DNA from: Streptomyces malachitofuscus | GTDB lineage: Bacteria; Actinomycetota; Actinomycetes; Streptomycetales; Streptomycetaceae | Length of the DNA: 64,000 nucleotides | Assembly (NCBI RefSeq): GCF_014650055.1 | Contig: NZ_BMUF01000011.1 | Location: 248,001 to 312,000, forward strand | Reading direction: 5' to 3' | Part shown: piece by piece, positions 54,294-64,000 of the stretch | How the letters are laid out: every line of letters begins with the position of its first letter | How positions within the stretch are numbered: position 1 is the first letter of the stretch | Program-made: the position numbers and the translations under genes | The notes under the pieces: model-generated | Told to the model about the DNA's origin: nothing | The model's input: the letters and a program-made list of their open reading frames with translations, nothing else | Database searches by the model: none

Positions 54294-55412
54294 ATGAGCA
54301 GTACCGAACCCCGCCGGACCGCGCTCGATGCCCTGCATCGGTCGCTCGGCGCGACGATGACCGACTTCGCCGGCTGGGACATGCCCCTGCGCTACGGCTC
54401 CGAGCGCGACGAGCACAACGCCGTGCGCACCCGGGCCGGCCTCTTCGACCTCTCGCACATGGGCGAGATCACCGTCGCCGGCCCGGGGGCCGCCGCCCTC
54501 CTCGACCACGCCCTGGTGGGCAACATCGGGGGCGTGAGGCCCGGCCGCGCCCGGTACACCATGATCTGCCGCGAGGACGGCGGCATCCTGGACGATCTGA
54601 TCGTCTACCGGCTCGGCGGAACCGAGTTCATGGTCGTCGCCAACGCCTCCAACGCCCGGACGGTGCTCGACGCGCTCGTCGAGCGCGCGGCCGGCTTCGA
54701 CGCCGAGGTCCGCGACGACCGCGACGCGTACGCGCTCCTCGCCGTGCAGGGCCCCGAGTCCCCGGCGATCCTCGCGTCGCTCACCGACGCCGATCTGGAC
54801 GGCCTGAAGTACTACGCCGGTCTGCCCGGCACGGTCGCCGGTGTCCCCGCGCTCATCGCCCGCACCGGCTACACCGGCGAGGACGGCTTCGAGCTGTTCG
54901 TGAAGCCGGAGCACGCGGTCGAGCTGTGGCAGGAGCTGACCAAGGCCGGCGAGGGAGCGGGTCTGGTCCCGTGCGGGCTGTCCTGCCGGGACACGCTGCG
55001 CCTGGAGGCGGGCATGCCGCTGTACGGCAACGAGCTGAGCACCGACCTCACGCCCTTCGACGCCGGTCTCGGCCGGGTGGTGAAGTTCGAGAAGGAGGGC
55101 GACTTCGTGGGCCGCGCCGCCCTGGCCGAGGCCGCCGAGCGCGCCGCCGCGCAGCCGCCCCGCGTGCTGGTCGGCCTGGTCGCCGAGGGCCGCCGGGTGC
55201 CGCGCTCCGGGTACGCGGTCGTGGCCGGCGGTGAGGTGATCGGCCGGGTCACCTCCGGTGCCCCCTCCCCCACGCTGGGCAAGCCGATCGCGATGGCGTA
55301 CGTCGACGCGGCGCACGCGGCGCCGGGCACCGAGGGTGTCGGCGTGGACATCCGCGGCAGCCACGAGCCGTACGAGGTCGTGGCGCTGCCGTTCTACAAG
55401 CGGCAGAAGTGA
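54294..55412 (+). CDS. gcvT: glycine cleavage system T protein (aminomethyltransferase)
   Basis: Transfers the aminomethyl group of the lipoylated H protein to tetrahydrofolate, releasing ammonia and 5,10-methylene-THF. 372 aa, N-terminus LDALHRSLGATMTDFAGWDM, folate-binding region around YTGEDGFELFV and CGLSCRDTLRLEAGMPLYGN. The ATG at 54294 (MSSTEPRR) follows GGGAG; the longer frame from 54210 crosses the riboswitch and is not coding. Riboswitch-controlled first gene of the glycine set. Confidence 0.96.
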   Translation: MSSTEPRRTALDALHRSLGATMTDFAGWDMPLRYGSERDEHNAVRTRAGLFDLSHMGEITVAGPGAAALLDHALVGNIGGVRPGRARYTMICREDGGILDDLIVYRLGGTEFMVVANASNARTVLDALVERAAGFDAEVRDDRDAYALLAVQGPESPAILASLTDADLDGLKYYAGLPGTVAGVPALIARTGYTGEDGFELFVKPEHAVELWQELTKAGEGAGLVPCGLSCRDTLRLEAGMPLYGNELSTDLTPFDAGLGRVVKFEKEGDFVGRAALAEAAERAAAQPPRVLVGLVAEGRRVPRSGYAVVAGGEVIGRVTSGAPSPTLGKPIAMAYVDAAHAAPGTEGVGVDIRGSHEPYEVVALPFYKRQK

Positions 55413-55538
55413 CACCGTCGTAGGCAGCCCCCGGGCGGGGCCCCGCGCGCCCGAGCCGGCGCCGGCGTACCCGCTCAGCAGCGCTTTTCGCTGTCCCATC
55501 GTCATCAGCAGTCCCCCGCGTACAGGAGAATTCAGGCC

Positions 55539-55916
55539 ATGAGCAACCCCCAGCAGCTGCGTTACAGCAAGGAGCACGAGTGGCTGACGGCCGCCGAGGA
55601 CGGCGTGTCGACGGTCGGCATCACGGAGCACGCGGCCAACGCGCTCGGCGACGTGGTGTTCGTCCAGCTCCCCGAGGTCGGTGACACCGTGACCGCGGGC
55701 GAGACCTGCGGCGAGCTGGAGTCGACCAAGTCGGTCAGCGACCTCTACTCCCCGGTCAGCGGCGAGATCACCGAGGTCAACGAGGACGTCGTGAACGACC
55801 CGTCGCTGGTGAACTCCGCCCCCTTCGAGGGTGGCTGGCTGTTCAAGGTGCGCGTCGCCGACGAGCCGGCCGACCTGCTGACCGCCGCCGAGTACGACGC
55901 CCACATCGCGGGCTGA
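55539..55916 (+). CDS. gcvH: glycine cleavage system H protein
   Basis: Lipoyl carrier that shuttles the aminomethyl intermediate between P, T and L proteins. 125 aa with the lipoyl-lysine in [14 protein letters not shown], residue Lys about 64, and family strand [24 protein letters not shown] at 55539 follows GGAGAA. No gcvP or lpd is in the window, so the P and L proteins are encoded elsewhere. Confidence 0.96.
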   Translation: MSNPQQLRYSKEHEWLTAAEDGVSTVGITEHAANALGDVVFVQLPEVGDTVTAGETCGELESTKSVSDLYSPVSGEITEVNEDVVNDPSLVNSAPFEGGWLFKVRVADEPADLLTAAEYDAHIAG

Positions 55917-55930
55917 GGAGCCGTAGCCGC

Positions 55931-57190
<1,260 letters not shown>

Positions 57191-57313
57191 TTTCGTACGC
57201 TTTTCTTCGTACGGACATCCGGGGCATCGCGCACACTGGGTCGGTGAGCGCGGTGCCCCGCACCATGAACCACAGGCGGACAGCGTCGTCCGCCGAACCC
57301 TTAGGAGTCCCCC

Positions 57314-58681
57314 GTGGCCATCTCGGTCTTCGATCTCTTCTCGATCGGCATCGGCCCGTCCAGCTCGCACACGGTCGGCCCGATGCGGGCGGCCCGGATG
57401 TTCGCCCGGCGGCTGCGCAACGAGGACCTGCTGGACTCGGTCGCCTCGGTGCGGGCGGAGCTGTACGGCTCGCTGGGCGCCACCGGGCACGGCCACGGCA
57501 CGCCCAAGGCGGTGCTGCTCGGCCTGGAGGGCGACTCGCCGCGCACGGTGGACGTGGAGTCGGCCGACGAGCGGGTGGAGAAGATCAAGGACGGCGGCCG
57601 GATCCGGCTGCTCGGCGAGCACGAGATCGCGTTCTCCTTCGACGACGACATGGTGCTGCACCGCCGCAAGGCGCTCCCCTACCACGCCAACGGGATGACG
57701 CTGTGGGCGTACGACGCCTCCGGCGCGGAGGTCCTGAGCCGGACGTACTACTCGGTGGGCGGCGGATTCGTCGTCGACGAGGAGGCGGTGGGGGCGGACC
57801 GCATCAAGCTCGACGACACCGTTCTGAAGTACCCCTTCCGCACGGGGGACGAGCTGCTGCGCCTCACCGAGGAGACGGGTCTGTCGATCTCCGCCCTGAT
57901 GCTGGAGAACGAGCGCGCCTGGCGGTCGGAGGAGGAGATCCGCGAGGGGCTGCTGGAGATCTGGCGCGTGATGCGGGCCTGCGTCGACCGCGGCATGTCC
58001 CGTGAGGGCATCCTGCCGGGCGGTCTCAAGGTCCGCCGCCGTGCCGCGAACACCGCCCGCAAGCTGCGCTCGGAGGGCGATCCGCAGGCGCTGGCCATGG
58101 AGTGGATCACCCTCTACGCGATGGCCGTGAACGAGGAGAACGCGGCCGGCGGCCGGGTCGTCACGGCGCCCACCAACGGCGCGGCGGGCATCATCCCGGC
58201 CGTCCTGCACTACTACATGAACTTCGTGCCCGGTGCCGACGAGGAGGGCGTGGTCCGCTTCCTGCTCGCCGCGGGCGCCATCGGCATGCTCTTCAAGGAG
58301 AACGCCTCCATCTCCGGCGCGGAGGTCGGCTGCCAGGGCGAGGTGGGCTCGGCCTGCTCGATGGCGGCGGGCGCCCTGGCGGAGGTGCTGGGCGGCTCGC
58401 CGGAGCAGGTGGAGAACGCCGCCGAGATCGGCATGGAGCACAACCTCGGTCTGACCTGCGACCCGGTCGGCGGGCTGGTCCAGATCCCGTGCATCGAGCG
58501 CAACGGCATGGCCGCGGTGAAGGCGGTCACCGCCGCGCGGATGGCGATGCGCGGCGACGGCTCCCACAAGGTCTCCCTGGACAAGGTCATCAAGACGATG
58601 AAGGAGACCGGCGCGGACATGTCCGTCAAGTACAAGGAAACGGCCCGGGGCGGCCTGGCGGTGAACATCATCGAGTGCTGA
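57314..58681 (+). CDS. sdaA: L-serine dehydratase, iron-sulfur type
   Basis: Deaminates serine to pyruvate using a [4Fe-4S] cluster. 455 aa, fused alpha and beta parts: N-terminal [20 protein letters not shown], cluster cysteines in [15 protein letters not shown] and [16 protein letters not shown], closing with [17 protein letters not shown]. The GTG at 57314 has AGGAG upstream. About 120 bp after glyA on the same strand; completes a glycine to serine to pyruvate route. Confidence 0.95.
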   Translation: MAISVFDLFSIGIGPSSSHTVGPMRAARMFARRLRNEDLLDSVASVRAELYGSLGATGHGHGTPKAVLLGLEGDSPRTVDVESADERVEKIKDGGRIRLLGEHEIAFSFDDDMVLHRRKALPYHANGMTLWAYDASGAEVLSRTYYSVGGGFVVDEEAVGADRIKLDDTVLKYPFRTGDELLRLTEETGLSISALMLENERAWRSEEEIREGLLEIWRVMRACVDRGMSREGILPGGLKVRRRAANTARKLRSEGDPQALAMEWITLYAMAVNEENAAGGRVVTAPTNGAAGIIPAVLHYYMNFVPGADEEGVVRFLLAAGAIGMLFKENASISGAEVGCQGEVGSACSMAAGALAEVLGGSPEQVENAAEIGMEHNLGLTCDPVGGLVQIPCIERNGMAAVKAVTAARMAMRGDGSHKVSLDKVIKTMKETGADMSVKYKETARGGLAVNIIEC

Positions 58682-58760
58682 ACGGCATTCCGCGTCAACA
58701 TGGTTGAAGCGGGGAATAAGACAACTCCCGTCCCCCCACGGCAATACACGGGAGACCCGC

Positions 58761-59318
58761 ATGCTGCGTGGCATCGACGTGAGTTCGTACCAGTCCTCCT
58801 CGTACGACACGGACGGCCTTTCCTTCGTCTTCATCAAGGCGACGGAGGGCCGTTCGTATGTGAACCCCAAGCTCAGCGCCCAGACCAGGACCGGCAGGGA
58901 GGCCGGTCTGGTGGTCGGGTTCTATCACTTTCTCTGGCCGGGAAATCTCACCGCCCAGGCCGAGTACTTCGTGAGCAAGGCTCCGGAGAAGGGGGGTGAC
59001 ATCCTCGCGGTCGACTGGGAGACGACGGGCGAGGGCTCGCACGCGAGCAACGCGGAGAAGGACCGCTTCATCCGCAAGGTGAAGGAGCTGCGTCCGAACA
59101 ACAGAGTCATTCTGTATTGCAACAGGAATTTCTGGCTCAACGTCGATACGACGTCCTACGCCGGCGACGGCCTCTGGATCGCCGACTACGTCACCGCCGG
59201 GAAGCCACGCATCAAGGCGAAGTGGCGCTTCCACCAGTACACCGACGACCCGCTGGACAAGAACGTCGCGGACTTCTCCAGCAGGTCGGCGCTGAAACAG
59301 TGGGCCGAGGACGCCTAG
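58761..59318 (+). CDS. GH25 lysozyme-family protein without signal peptide
   Basis: 185-aa glycoside hydrolase family 25 barrel (muramidase type). Active-site signatures GIDVSSYQ (start), FVFIKATEGRSYVNP, GFYHFLWP and LAVDWETTG with the catalytic acid pair are present; C-terminal WRFHQYTDDPLDKNVADF. ATG at 58761 follows GGGAGA; no export signal or membrane segment. Either released by lysis, exported by another route, or carried by a small phage-like origin; start alternatives (ATG 58704) add no signal either. Confidence 0.85.
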   Translation: MLRGIDVSSYQSSSYDTDGLSFVFIKATEGRSYVNPKLSAQTRTGREAGLVVGFYHFLWPGNLTAQAEYFVSKAPEKGGDILAVDWETTGEGSHASNAEKDRFIRKVKELRPNNRVILYCNRNFWLNVDTTSYAGDGLWIADYVTAGKPRIKAKWRFHQYTDDPLDKNVADFSSRSALKQWAEDA

Positions 59319-59368
59319 ACCCGGGCGGGGGCGCCCCGGTCACGGCCCCCGGCCGGACTGTTGTGGAC

Positions 59369-59581
59369 CTACTTGTTCAGGTGCGCCCAGAACTCGTCGA
59401 ACGACAGGACCTTGTCGCCGTCCAGGTCGCGGGACTTGATCAGGGCCTCCGCGACCGCCTCGGTGACGTTCCAGTCCCCGCCCTGCGCCAGCGCGGTCTT
59501 GAACTCGGCAGCGGTGATGAACCCGTCCCCGTCCGTATCGATCCGCTCGAACTGCTTGCGCGCTTCCTCGATGTCCGCCAC
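59369..59581 (-). CDS. small EF-hand calcium-binding protein
   Basis: 70-aa calmodulin-like protein with two EF-hands: loops DTDGDGFITAAEF and DLDGDKVLSFDEF, both with the calcium-coordinating positions intact. The GTG at 59581 (VADIEEARKQF) has GAGGGG upstream. Small calcium-binding (Cab-type) proteins of this size are known in Streptomyces. It lies just downstream of the MerR-type regulator gene on the same strand (49 bp). Confidence 0.9.
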   Translation of the reverse strand: MADIEEARKQFERIDTDGDGFITAAEFKTALAQGGDWNVTEAVAEALIKSRDLDGDKVLSFDEFWAHLNK

Positions 59582-59630
59582 CGATCCGCCCCTCATCTCG
59601 TGCTTTGCCGTCTTGCTGACGCAGGTCAGA

Positions 59631-60545
59631 TTATCGGGCCGCCTGAGACCCCAGTGCGGCGACCACCCACCCGAACTCCTCCTCGTAGGAGGACGGGGGT
59701 TCCACACCGTTCACGATCGCGGACAGCTCGCGGTAGCGGACGAGGCGTACGTCGGTCGCCGACGCGAGGCGTTCCCGTACGGCGGCCGGGTCGGCGTCGC
59801 CGATCAGCTCGCGCAGCACGGCGGCGGCGCGCGGGGAGCCGGGGGCGACGCCGTCCTTCAGGGCATCCCCCGCGAGCCGGATCAGACGGCTCATGAACCT
59901 CAGGGAACTGCCGGCGGGGACGCCCGGCCCCCGGCCCGCCGCGTTGAATTCGATCATCCTGCGCATCGTGGCCCGGAACTCCGGGTCCTGGATGAGCTCG
60001 GCCAGCTCCACCCAGGCGTCCACCTGGGCGGGGGTGGGGTCGTCGGGCAGGTCGGCCGCGGCGAAGCGCAGGCGTTGGCGGATGTCGGGGTCCGCCGTGC
60101 CGATGCCCTCGAAGACCTCCGCCATGAAGTCGTCCAGGATGCGCCGGCGCTCGGCGGCGGACAGTCGGGCCAGTTTGTTCATGAGTGTCGTCTCCTCGGC
60201 GGTCGAGCCTCGTCGTGCCACGGTCGACAGCACCGCGCGGGTCACCTTCAGGGCCCGGATCTGCGCGTCCAGCGCGGCCACGTGCGCCGCGGCGACCTCT
60301 GCGACCGTCGTCTCGCCGGTCAGCACCCGGCGTACGTCGGCGAGACCGAGGCCCAGCTCGCGCAGGGTGCGGACCAGTTCCAGACGGGCGACGGAGCCGG
60401 CGTCGTAGAGCCGGTAGCCGCCCGTGGAGCGGGCCACCGGCGGCAGGGCGCCCTCGTCGGACCAGTAGCGGACGGTGCGCACGGACAGGCCGGTGGCACG
60501 GGCGAGCTCGCCGATGGTGAGAAGTCCGGTGCCGTCTTCGATCAT
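59631..60545 (-). CDS. MerR-family transcriptional regulator
   Basis: 304-aa regulator. N-terminal winged helix: LLTIGELARATGLSVRTVRY with GGYRLYDAGSVARLELVRTL; dimer coiled coil about residues 75-110; a large C-terminal domain of about 170 residues, longer than in metal-type MerR proteins, so probably sensing an organic ligand. ATG at 60545. Divergent from the GNAT gene, with 49 bp between start codons. Confidence 0.88.
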   Translation of the reverse strand: MIEDGTGLLTIGELARATGLSVRTVRYWSDEGALPPVARSTGGYRLYDAGSVARLELVRTLRELGLGLADVRRVLTGETTVAEVAAAHVAALDAQIRALKVTRAVLSTVARRGSTAEETTLMNKLARLSAAERRRILDDFMAEVFEGIGTADPDIRQRLRFAAADLPDDPTPAQVDAWVELAELIQDPEFRATMRRMIEFNAAGRGPGVPAGSSLRFMSRLIRLAGDALKDGVAPGSPRAAAVLRELIGDADPAAVRERLASATDVRLVRYRELSAIVNGVEPPSSYEEEFGWVVAALGSQAAR

Positions 60546-60594
60546 GTCTGCGAGTCTGGGCCTTCCAGTGGGTGGAGACTCAAGGAGGGGTTCG

Positions 60595-61239
60595 GTGGCG
60601 GACACTCTGCGGGACATTCTCGACGCGGCGGCGCGCGGTGTCTTCCCGGCGGCGGACGGGGGTACGACGGTGGTGCCCCAGCCGTCCGGGCGGGACGCGG
60701 GGGTGCTGGCGTTCACCGCGCACTCCGTCGTCTTCACCGACGAGGACCCGGCGTGGGTGCGGCGGGCGATGGCCGCTGCCGACTGCGACGCGCTGGCCGC
60801 CACCATGAACGCACGGTTCCTGGCCGCGTTTCTGGAGCGCACGGGGCGGCGGACGGACACGATCGACGTCATGACGGTGGCGTCGGGGCCGGCGGATGCC
60901 GAGCCGCTCGCTCTTGAGGAGATCACCGACGCCGGGCACCCGCGGGTGGTGAGTTCCCGGCGGCGGCGGGACGACGTGCGGGTATGGGCGGCGGAGGGGG
61001 GTGCGGGTGTGCTGGTACTGGGGCGCGGTGTCGCGGGGCGGCTGGAGGTCGCGGTGGAGGTGGCGGAGGGGGCGCGGCATCGGGGGCTGGGGCGGCGGCT
61101 GGCGTCGGCGGCGCGGGGGCTGGCGGGGGGTGAGGCGGTGTGGGCGCAGATTTCTCCGGGGAACGCTCGGAGTCTGCGGGCGTTTCAGGCGGCGGGGTAT
61201 CGGGTGGTGGGGTCGGAGGCGTTGCTTCTGCCGGGGTGA
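60595..61239 (+). CDS. GNAT-like acetyltransferase
   Basis: 214-aa protein whose C-terminal half is a GNAT fold: acetyl-CoA motif RHRGLGRRLASAARGL and NARSLRAFQAAGYRVVG. The N-terminal half (about 100 residues) is less typical and may bind the substrate. The GTG at 60595 has AAGGAGG upstream. Divergent from the MerR gene, a common pairing for a regulator and its target enzyme. Confidence 0.8.
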   Translation: MADTLRDILDAAARGVFPAADGGTTVVPQPSGRDAGVLAFTAHSVVFTDEDPAWVRRAMAAADCDALAATMNARFLAAFLERTGRRTDTIDVMTVASGPADAEPLALEEITDAGHPRVVSSRRRRDDVRVWAAEGGAGVLVLGRGVAGRLEVAVEVAEGARHRGLGRRLASAARGLAGGEAVWAQISPGNARSLRAFQAAGYRVVGSEALLLPG

Positions 61240-61365
61240 GGTGGGGGCGGTTCTCTGCGGGGGCGGGGCGCGTGGTCACCCGGGCCCCCTTTGCAAGCGC
61301 TGCTTGCGTGGCTCACCGGGGGCCTTTCAGGCGCTGCTCGCTTCTGAGGTGCCGCTGCGCCCACC

Positions 61366-61459
61366 CTCCCCCACTCTCGGCTCCGCTCGAGCGGGGGGAC
61401 CCCCATCGCCCTGGGGGTACCTCCCAGGCCTTTAAGGCACTGGGGGAGGCACGACTGCC
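61366..61459. repeat. interspersed hairpin repeat, copy D
   Basis: Same subtype as copy A: CCACCCTCCCCCACTCTCGG, palindrome CGCTCGAGCG, ACCCCCATCGCCC and CACGACTGCCCGC, here with an extra hairpin CTCCCAGGCCTTTAAGGC inserted before the last part. Confidence 0.75.
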
Positions 61460-61463
61460 CGCA

Positions 61464-61613
61464 GCTGCGGCGGCTCGGCTGAACGCGGCTGCGGCGGTGC
61501 GGCTGGGGCAGTGCGGTTGACCGTCGCTGCGGCGGCTCGGCCGAACGCGGCTGCGGCGGCTCGGCTGGGGCAGTGCGGCTGACCGTAGCTGCGGCGGTGG
61601 GGCTGACTGCGGG
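61464..61613. repeat. 62-bp tandem repeat (minisatellite)
   Basis: Units start GCTGCGGCGG at 61464, 61526 and 61588 (period 62 bp); two full copies differ at a few positions and the third is partial. Non-coding, between convergent genes. Copy number may vary between strains. Confidence 0.85.
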
Positions 61614-61622
61614 TCCCGGCGG

Positions 61623-62126
61623 TCAGCGGTCTGTGGTGCGGATTTCGAACCAGGTGGTTTTGCCTCGGGGGAGGAGGTCGACGCCCCAGCGGTCGGCGAG
61701 TTTGTCGACGAGGAAGAGGCCCCGGCCGCTGATGTCCAGGTCCTGGACCGGCATGAGGCAGGGCAGTCCCCGGGACGGGTCGCGCACCTCGACGCGGATC
61801 CAGCCGCGCCGGTGGCGCATACGGAGGCCGAAGACCCGGGCCCCGGTGTGGCGTACGGCGTTGCCGACGAGTTCGGAGACGAGCAGGACGGCGTCCTCGG
61901 TGGTCCTGGCGGTCAGACCCCAGTGGCGCAGGACGACGATCTGGACGAGCCGGCGTGCGGTGGCGGCGGACTCGGGACGGGACGGCAGCGGAACCTCTGC
62001 CTCCGTGGGGTCCCCGAACAACTCCAGTGCCTTCAGGGCGCGTTCGTCCTCGACCGTCGGCGACCAGCGCGACGCGGCCACGTGTCCGTCTCCCCGCGGC
62101 TGTTCCCTGCCATCCAGCCCCGCCAT
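61623..62126 (-). CDS. HATPase-domain protein (RsbW/anti-sigma-factor-kinase type)
   Basis: 167-aa GHKL ATPase of the histidine-kinase-like family. N box in VLLVSELVGNAVRHTGARVF, G1 in IRVEVRDPSRGLP and G2 in DISGRGLFLVDKLADRWG. Likely binds an anti-sigma or anti-anti-sigma partner and acts in signalling. The ATG at 62126 follows GGGGG; a TTG at 62285 would add 53 low-complexity residues with lower third-position GC, so it is less likely. Confidence 0.8.
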   Translation of the reverse strand: MAGLDGREQPRGDGHVAASRWSPTVEDERALKALELFGDPTEAEVPLPSRPESAATARRLVQIVVLRHWGLTARTTEDAVLLVSELVGNAVRHTGARVFGLRMRHRRGWIRVEVRDPSRGLPCLMPVQDLDISGRGLFLVDKLADRWGVDLLPRGKTTWFEIRTTDR

Positions 62127-62410
62127 GCCCCCATCATGGCCGTCCGCGGGGCCCTCCGGGGCCGTTCCGGGGGAATACGCCCCCTGTGCGCTCCCGTCCG
62201 GCACCGGGCCCCCGGCATATGCGGATGACACTTCGGCGTCGCCGAAAGCCCGTCCTACCTGCGGAAACGGCTCGCTCTCAGGCAATCGACGGGCTCCCTC
62301 GACACGAACGGCTTAAGGGTGCACCAAGGCTCCCACAATCCGCCCCATCGAGGGACCCGGATCAGACATCGCGTCAATTGCAAGATGCCGGAGAGGATTT
62401 CAGGGGGCCG

Positions 62411-63178
62411 TCAGAGGAACTTCGCCTTGCCGGGACCCTCCTCGACGAAGCTGCGCATCCCGCGCTCGCGGTCCTCCGTGGCGAACAGGCCCGCGAACCA
62501 ATTGCGTTCCACGGCGAGGCCGGTGTCGATGTCCGTCTCAAGACCGGTGTCGACCGACTCCTTGGCCGCGCGCAGCGCGATCGCCGGGCCCTGGGCCAGC
62601 TTCGCCGCCCAGGCGTGCGCCTGCGTGTAGACCTCGTCGGCGGGGACCACGCGGTCCACCAGGCCGAGCGTCAGCGCCTCGTCGGCCCGGACCTGGCGGC
62701 CCGTGAAGATGAGGTCCTTGGCCTTGGAGGGTCCGATCAGCCGGGCCAGCCGCTGGGTGCCGCCCGCCCCGGGGATCAGACCGAGCAGGATCTCGGGCTG
62801 GCCGAGCTTGGCGTTCTCCCCGGCGATGCGGTAGTCGGCGCAGAGCGCGAGTTCGCAGCCCCCGCCGAGCGCGTAGCCGGTGACGGCGGCCACGACGGGC
62901 TTGGGGATGCGGGCCACGGCGGTGAAGGAGTCCTGCAGGGCCCGGGACCGCGCGACCATCGCCGCGTGGTCCATGGCCTGCATCTCCTTGATGTCCGCGC
63001 CCGCCGCGAACACCTTCTCGCCGCCGTAGATGACCACGGCGCGCACGTCCTCGCGGCGCGTGGCCTCCTCGGCGAGTTCCTTCAGACGGTCCTGCGTGGC
63101 GACGTCCAGCGCGTTCATGGGCGGCCGGTCCAGCCGCAGCGTGCCGACGCCTTCGGCGACTTCGAGATGTACGGTCAT
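62411..63178 (-). CDS. enoyl-CoA hydratase/isomerase
   Basis: 255-aa crotonase-family enzyme that hydrates enoyl-CoA, probably in fatty acid oxidation. Oxyanion-hole segments FAAGADIKEMQAM and GYALGGGCELALCAD; the catalytic glutamates are in GGGCELAL and LGQPEILLGLIPGAGG. ATG at 63178. Stands alone; its partners are not in the window. Confidence 0.92.
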   Translation of the reverse strand: MTVHLEVAEGVGTLRLDRPPMNALDVATQDRLKELAEEATRREDVRAVVIYGGEKVFAAGADIKEMQAMDHAAMVARSRALQDSFTAVARIPKPVVAAVTGYALGGGCELALCADYRIAGENAKLGQPEILLGLIPGAGGTQRLARLIGPSKAKDLIFTGRQVRADEALTLGLVDRVVPADEVYTQAHAWAAKLAQGPAIALRAAKESVDTGLETDIDTGLAVERNWFAGLFATEDRERGMRSFVEEGPGKAKFL

Positions 63179-63258
63179 GGCAGCAGGTTAACGGCCACTA
63201 ACGAAGTCGGCGAAGGTGCGGTCGGTCACGCCCGGCCGGGGTCCGGGCGCCCGTCGGA

Positions 63259-64000
63259 CTACTTCTTCCACTCCTCCCAGGACATGTTCCAGCCGTTGAG
63301 GCCGTTGTCCGGGGCGACGGTGGCGTCGTTGGAGTTCTTGACGATCACCACGTCGCCGATCATGGAGTTCTCGAAGAACCAGGCGCCCGGCGCCTGCTTG
63401 TCCCAGCCTCCGCGCACGTCGCGCAGGCCGATGCAGCCGTGGCTGGCGTTGTAGTTGCCGAAGGCGCCGCCGCCCCAGTAGTTGCCGTGCAGGAAGGTGC
63501 CGGAGGTGGTCAGGCGCATGGCGTGCGGGACGTCCTTGATGTCGTACTCGCCGCCGTAGCCGACCGTCTCGCCGTTCATCCGGGTCACCTTCAGCCGCTC
63601 GCTGATGACCATCTCGCCGTTCCAGGTCTCCATGCCGGCCTTGCCGGTGGTGACGGGAATGGTCTTGATGACCTTGTCGTCCCGCTCGACCTTCATCGTG
63701 AGCTTCTTGGCGTCGACGACGGAGACCTGCTTGCGGCCGATGGTGAAGGAGACGGTCTTGTCCTGCTCGCCGTAGACGCCGTCGCGGCCCTCGACGCCGT
63801 CGAGATTGAGGTCGACGGTGACCTTGGTGCCCGCCTTCCAGTACTTCTCGGGGCGGAAGTCGAGGCGGTCGTTGCCGAACCAGTGGCCCTCGACCTCGAC
63901 GGCCGGCTCGGTGGTGATGCGGATGGCCTTCTCGACGTCCTCGGGGTTGGTGATGCCCCGGGTGAAGCGCACCGAGAACGGCATGCCGACGCCGACCTTG
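63259..64000 (-). CDS. L,D-transpeptidase (N-terminus beyond the window)
   Basis: At least 247 aa of a cell-wall cross-linking enzyme; the reading frame continues past the right edge (an upstream KVGVG precedes an internal Met at 63984). Two Ig-like segments (VEKAIRITTEPAVEVEGHWF onward) precede the YkuD catalytic domain with HGNYWGGGAFGNYNASHGCI, where the SHGC cysteine is the nucleophile. Likely a lipoprotein makes 3-3 cross-links; the signal peptide is not visible. Confidence 0.92.
   Translation of the reverse strand, partial: KVGVGMPFSVRFTRGITNPEDVEKAIRITTEPAVEVEGHWFGNDRLDFRPEKYWKAGTKVTVDLNLDGVEGRDGVYGEQDKTVSFTIGRKQVSVVDAKKLTMKVERDDKVIKTIPVTTGKAGMETWNGEMVISERLKVTRMNGETVGYGGEYDIKDVPHAMRLTTSGTFLHGNYWGGGAFGNYNASHGCIGLRDVRGGWDKQAPGAWFFENSMIGDVVIVKNSNDATVAPDNGLNGWNMSWEEWKK

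Larger units (their letters stand above)
61240..61622. other. repeat-rich intergenic region
   Basis: 383 bp between the GNAT gene and the convergent ATPase gene holding repeat copy D and the 62-bp tandem repeat. No gene is supported; open frames here are translated repeats. Confidence 0.7.

Noticed and set aside
61464-61613. CRISPR-like array
   Set aside because: The 62-bp units are directly adjacent with no spacers and no cas genes nearby; it is a minisatellite.

Overview
The window is chromosomal DNA of a Streptomyces. It is very GC-rich with extreme third-position GC bias, many GTG starts, strong GGAGG-type ribosome binding sites and few rho-type T-runs. From memory, gene content and order match the S. 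coelicolor core region around SCO5464-SCO5515, inverted here; I could not check this by search. No insertion sequence, prophage, rRNA, tRNA or CRISPR array was seen.

Layout. 1-5.3 kb: serine and branched-chain amino acid synthesis on the minus strand (serA, cut by the window edge; ilvC, ilvN, ilvB), with an ilvB leader peptide and attenuator. 5.3-8.6 kb: a membrane PAS-GGDEF-EAL protein (CdgC-like) with a degenerate EAL domain. 8.7-20.4 kb: a hydroxyacid dehydrogenase, an aldo/keto reductase, a lipoprotein sugar-dehydrogenase-like protein, a large LuxR/AAA regulator, small streptomycete proteins, an acetyltransferase overlapping an MmpL transporter, and a methyltransferase. 20.4-24.0 kb: gatC-gatA-small membrane protein-gatB, the tRNA amidotransferase operon. 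24.6-30.4 kb: an RmdB-like c-di-GMP protein, NAD-dependent DNA ligase ligA, and a standalone MetE catalytic-domain protein.

30.5-42 kb: SDR, LOG-family and methyltransferase genes, DUF427, an alpha/beta hydrolase, mnmA, a peptidoglycan amidase, a four-gene accessory cassette with type VII-secretion flavour (35987-39375), a cysteine desulfurase that could supply sulfur to MnmA, small membrane proteins and a FabR/DesT-like TetR regulator. 42-53.8 kb: a thioesterase, a membrane-anchored esterase, a TRIC-type channel, a five-gene peptide ABC importer, two SseB-like proteins and a P-loop ATPase.

54-58.7 kb: a tandem glycine riboswitch controls gcvT, followed by gcvH, glyA and sdaA on the same strand. 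Together these convert glycine to one-carbon units and serine, and serine to pyruvate. 58.7-64 kb: a GH25 lysozyme-like protein, a two-EF-hand protein, a MerR regulator, a GNAT protein, a 62-bp minisatellite, an anti-sigma-type ATPase, an enoyl-CoA hydratase and an L,D-transpeptidase cut by the right edge.

Five copies of an interspersed GC-rich hairpin repeat lie between genes. One diverged copy sits between the glycine riboswitch and gcvT. The least understood parts are the 35987-39375 cassette, the small membrane protein inside the gat operon, and the repeat in the gcvT leader.
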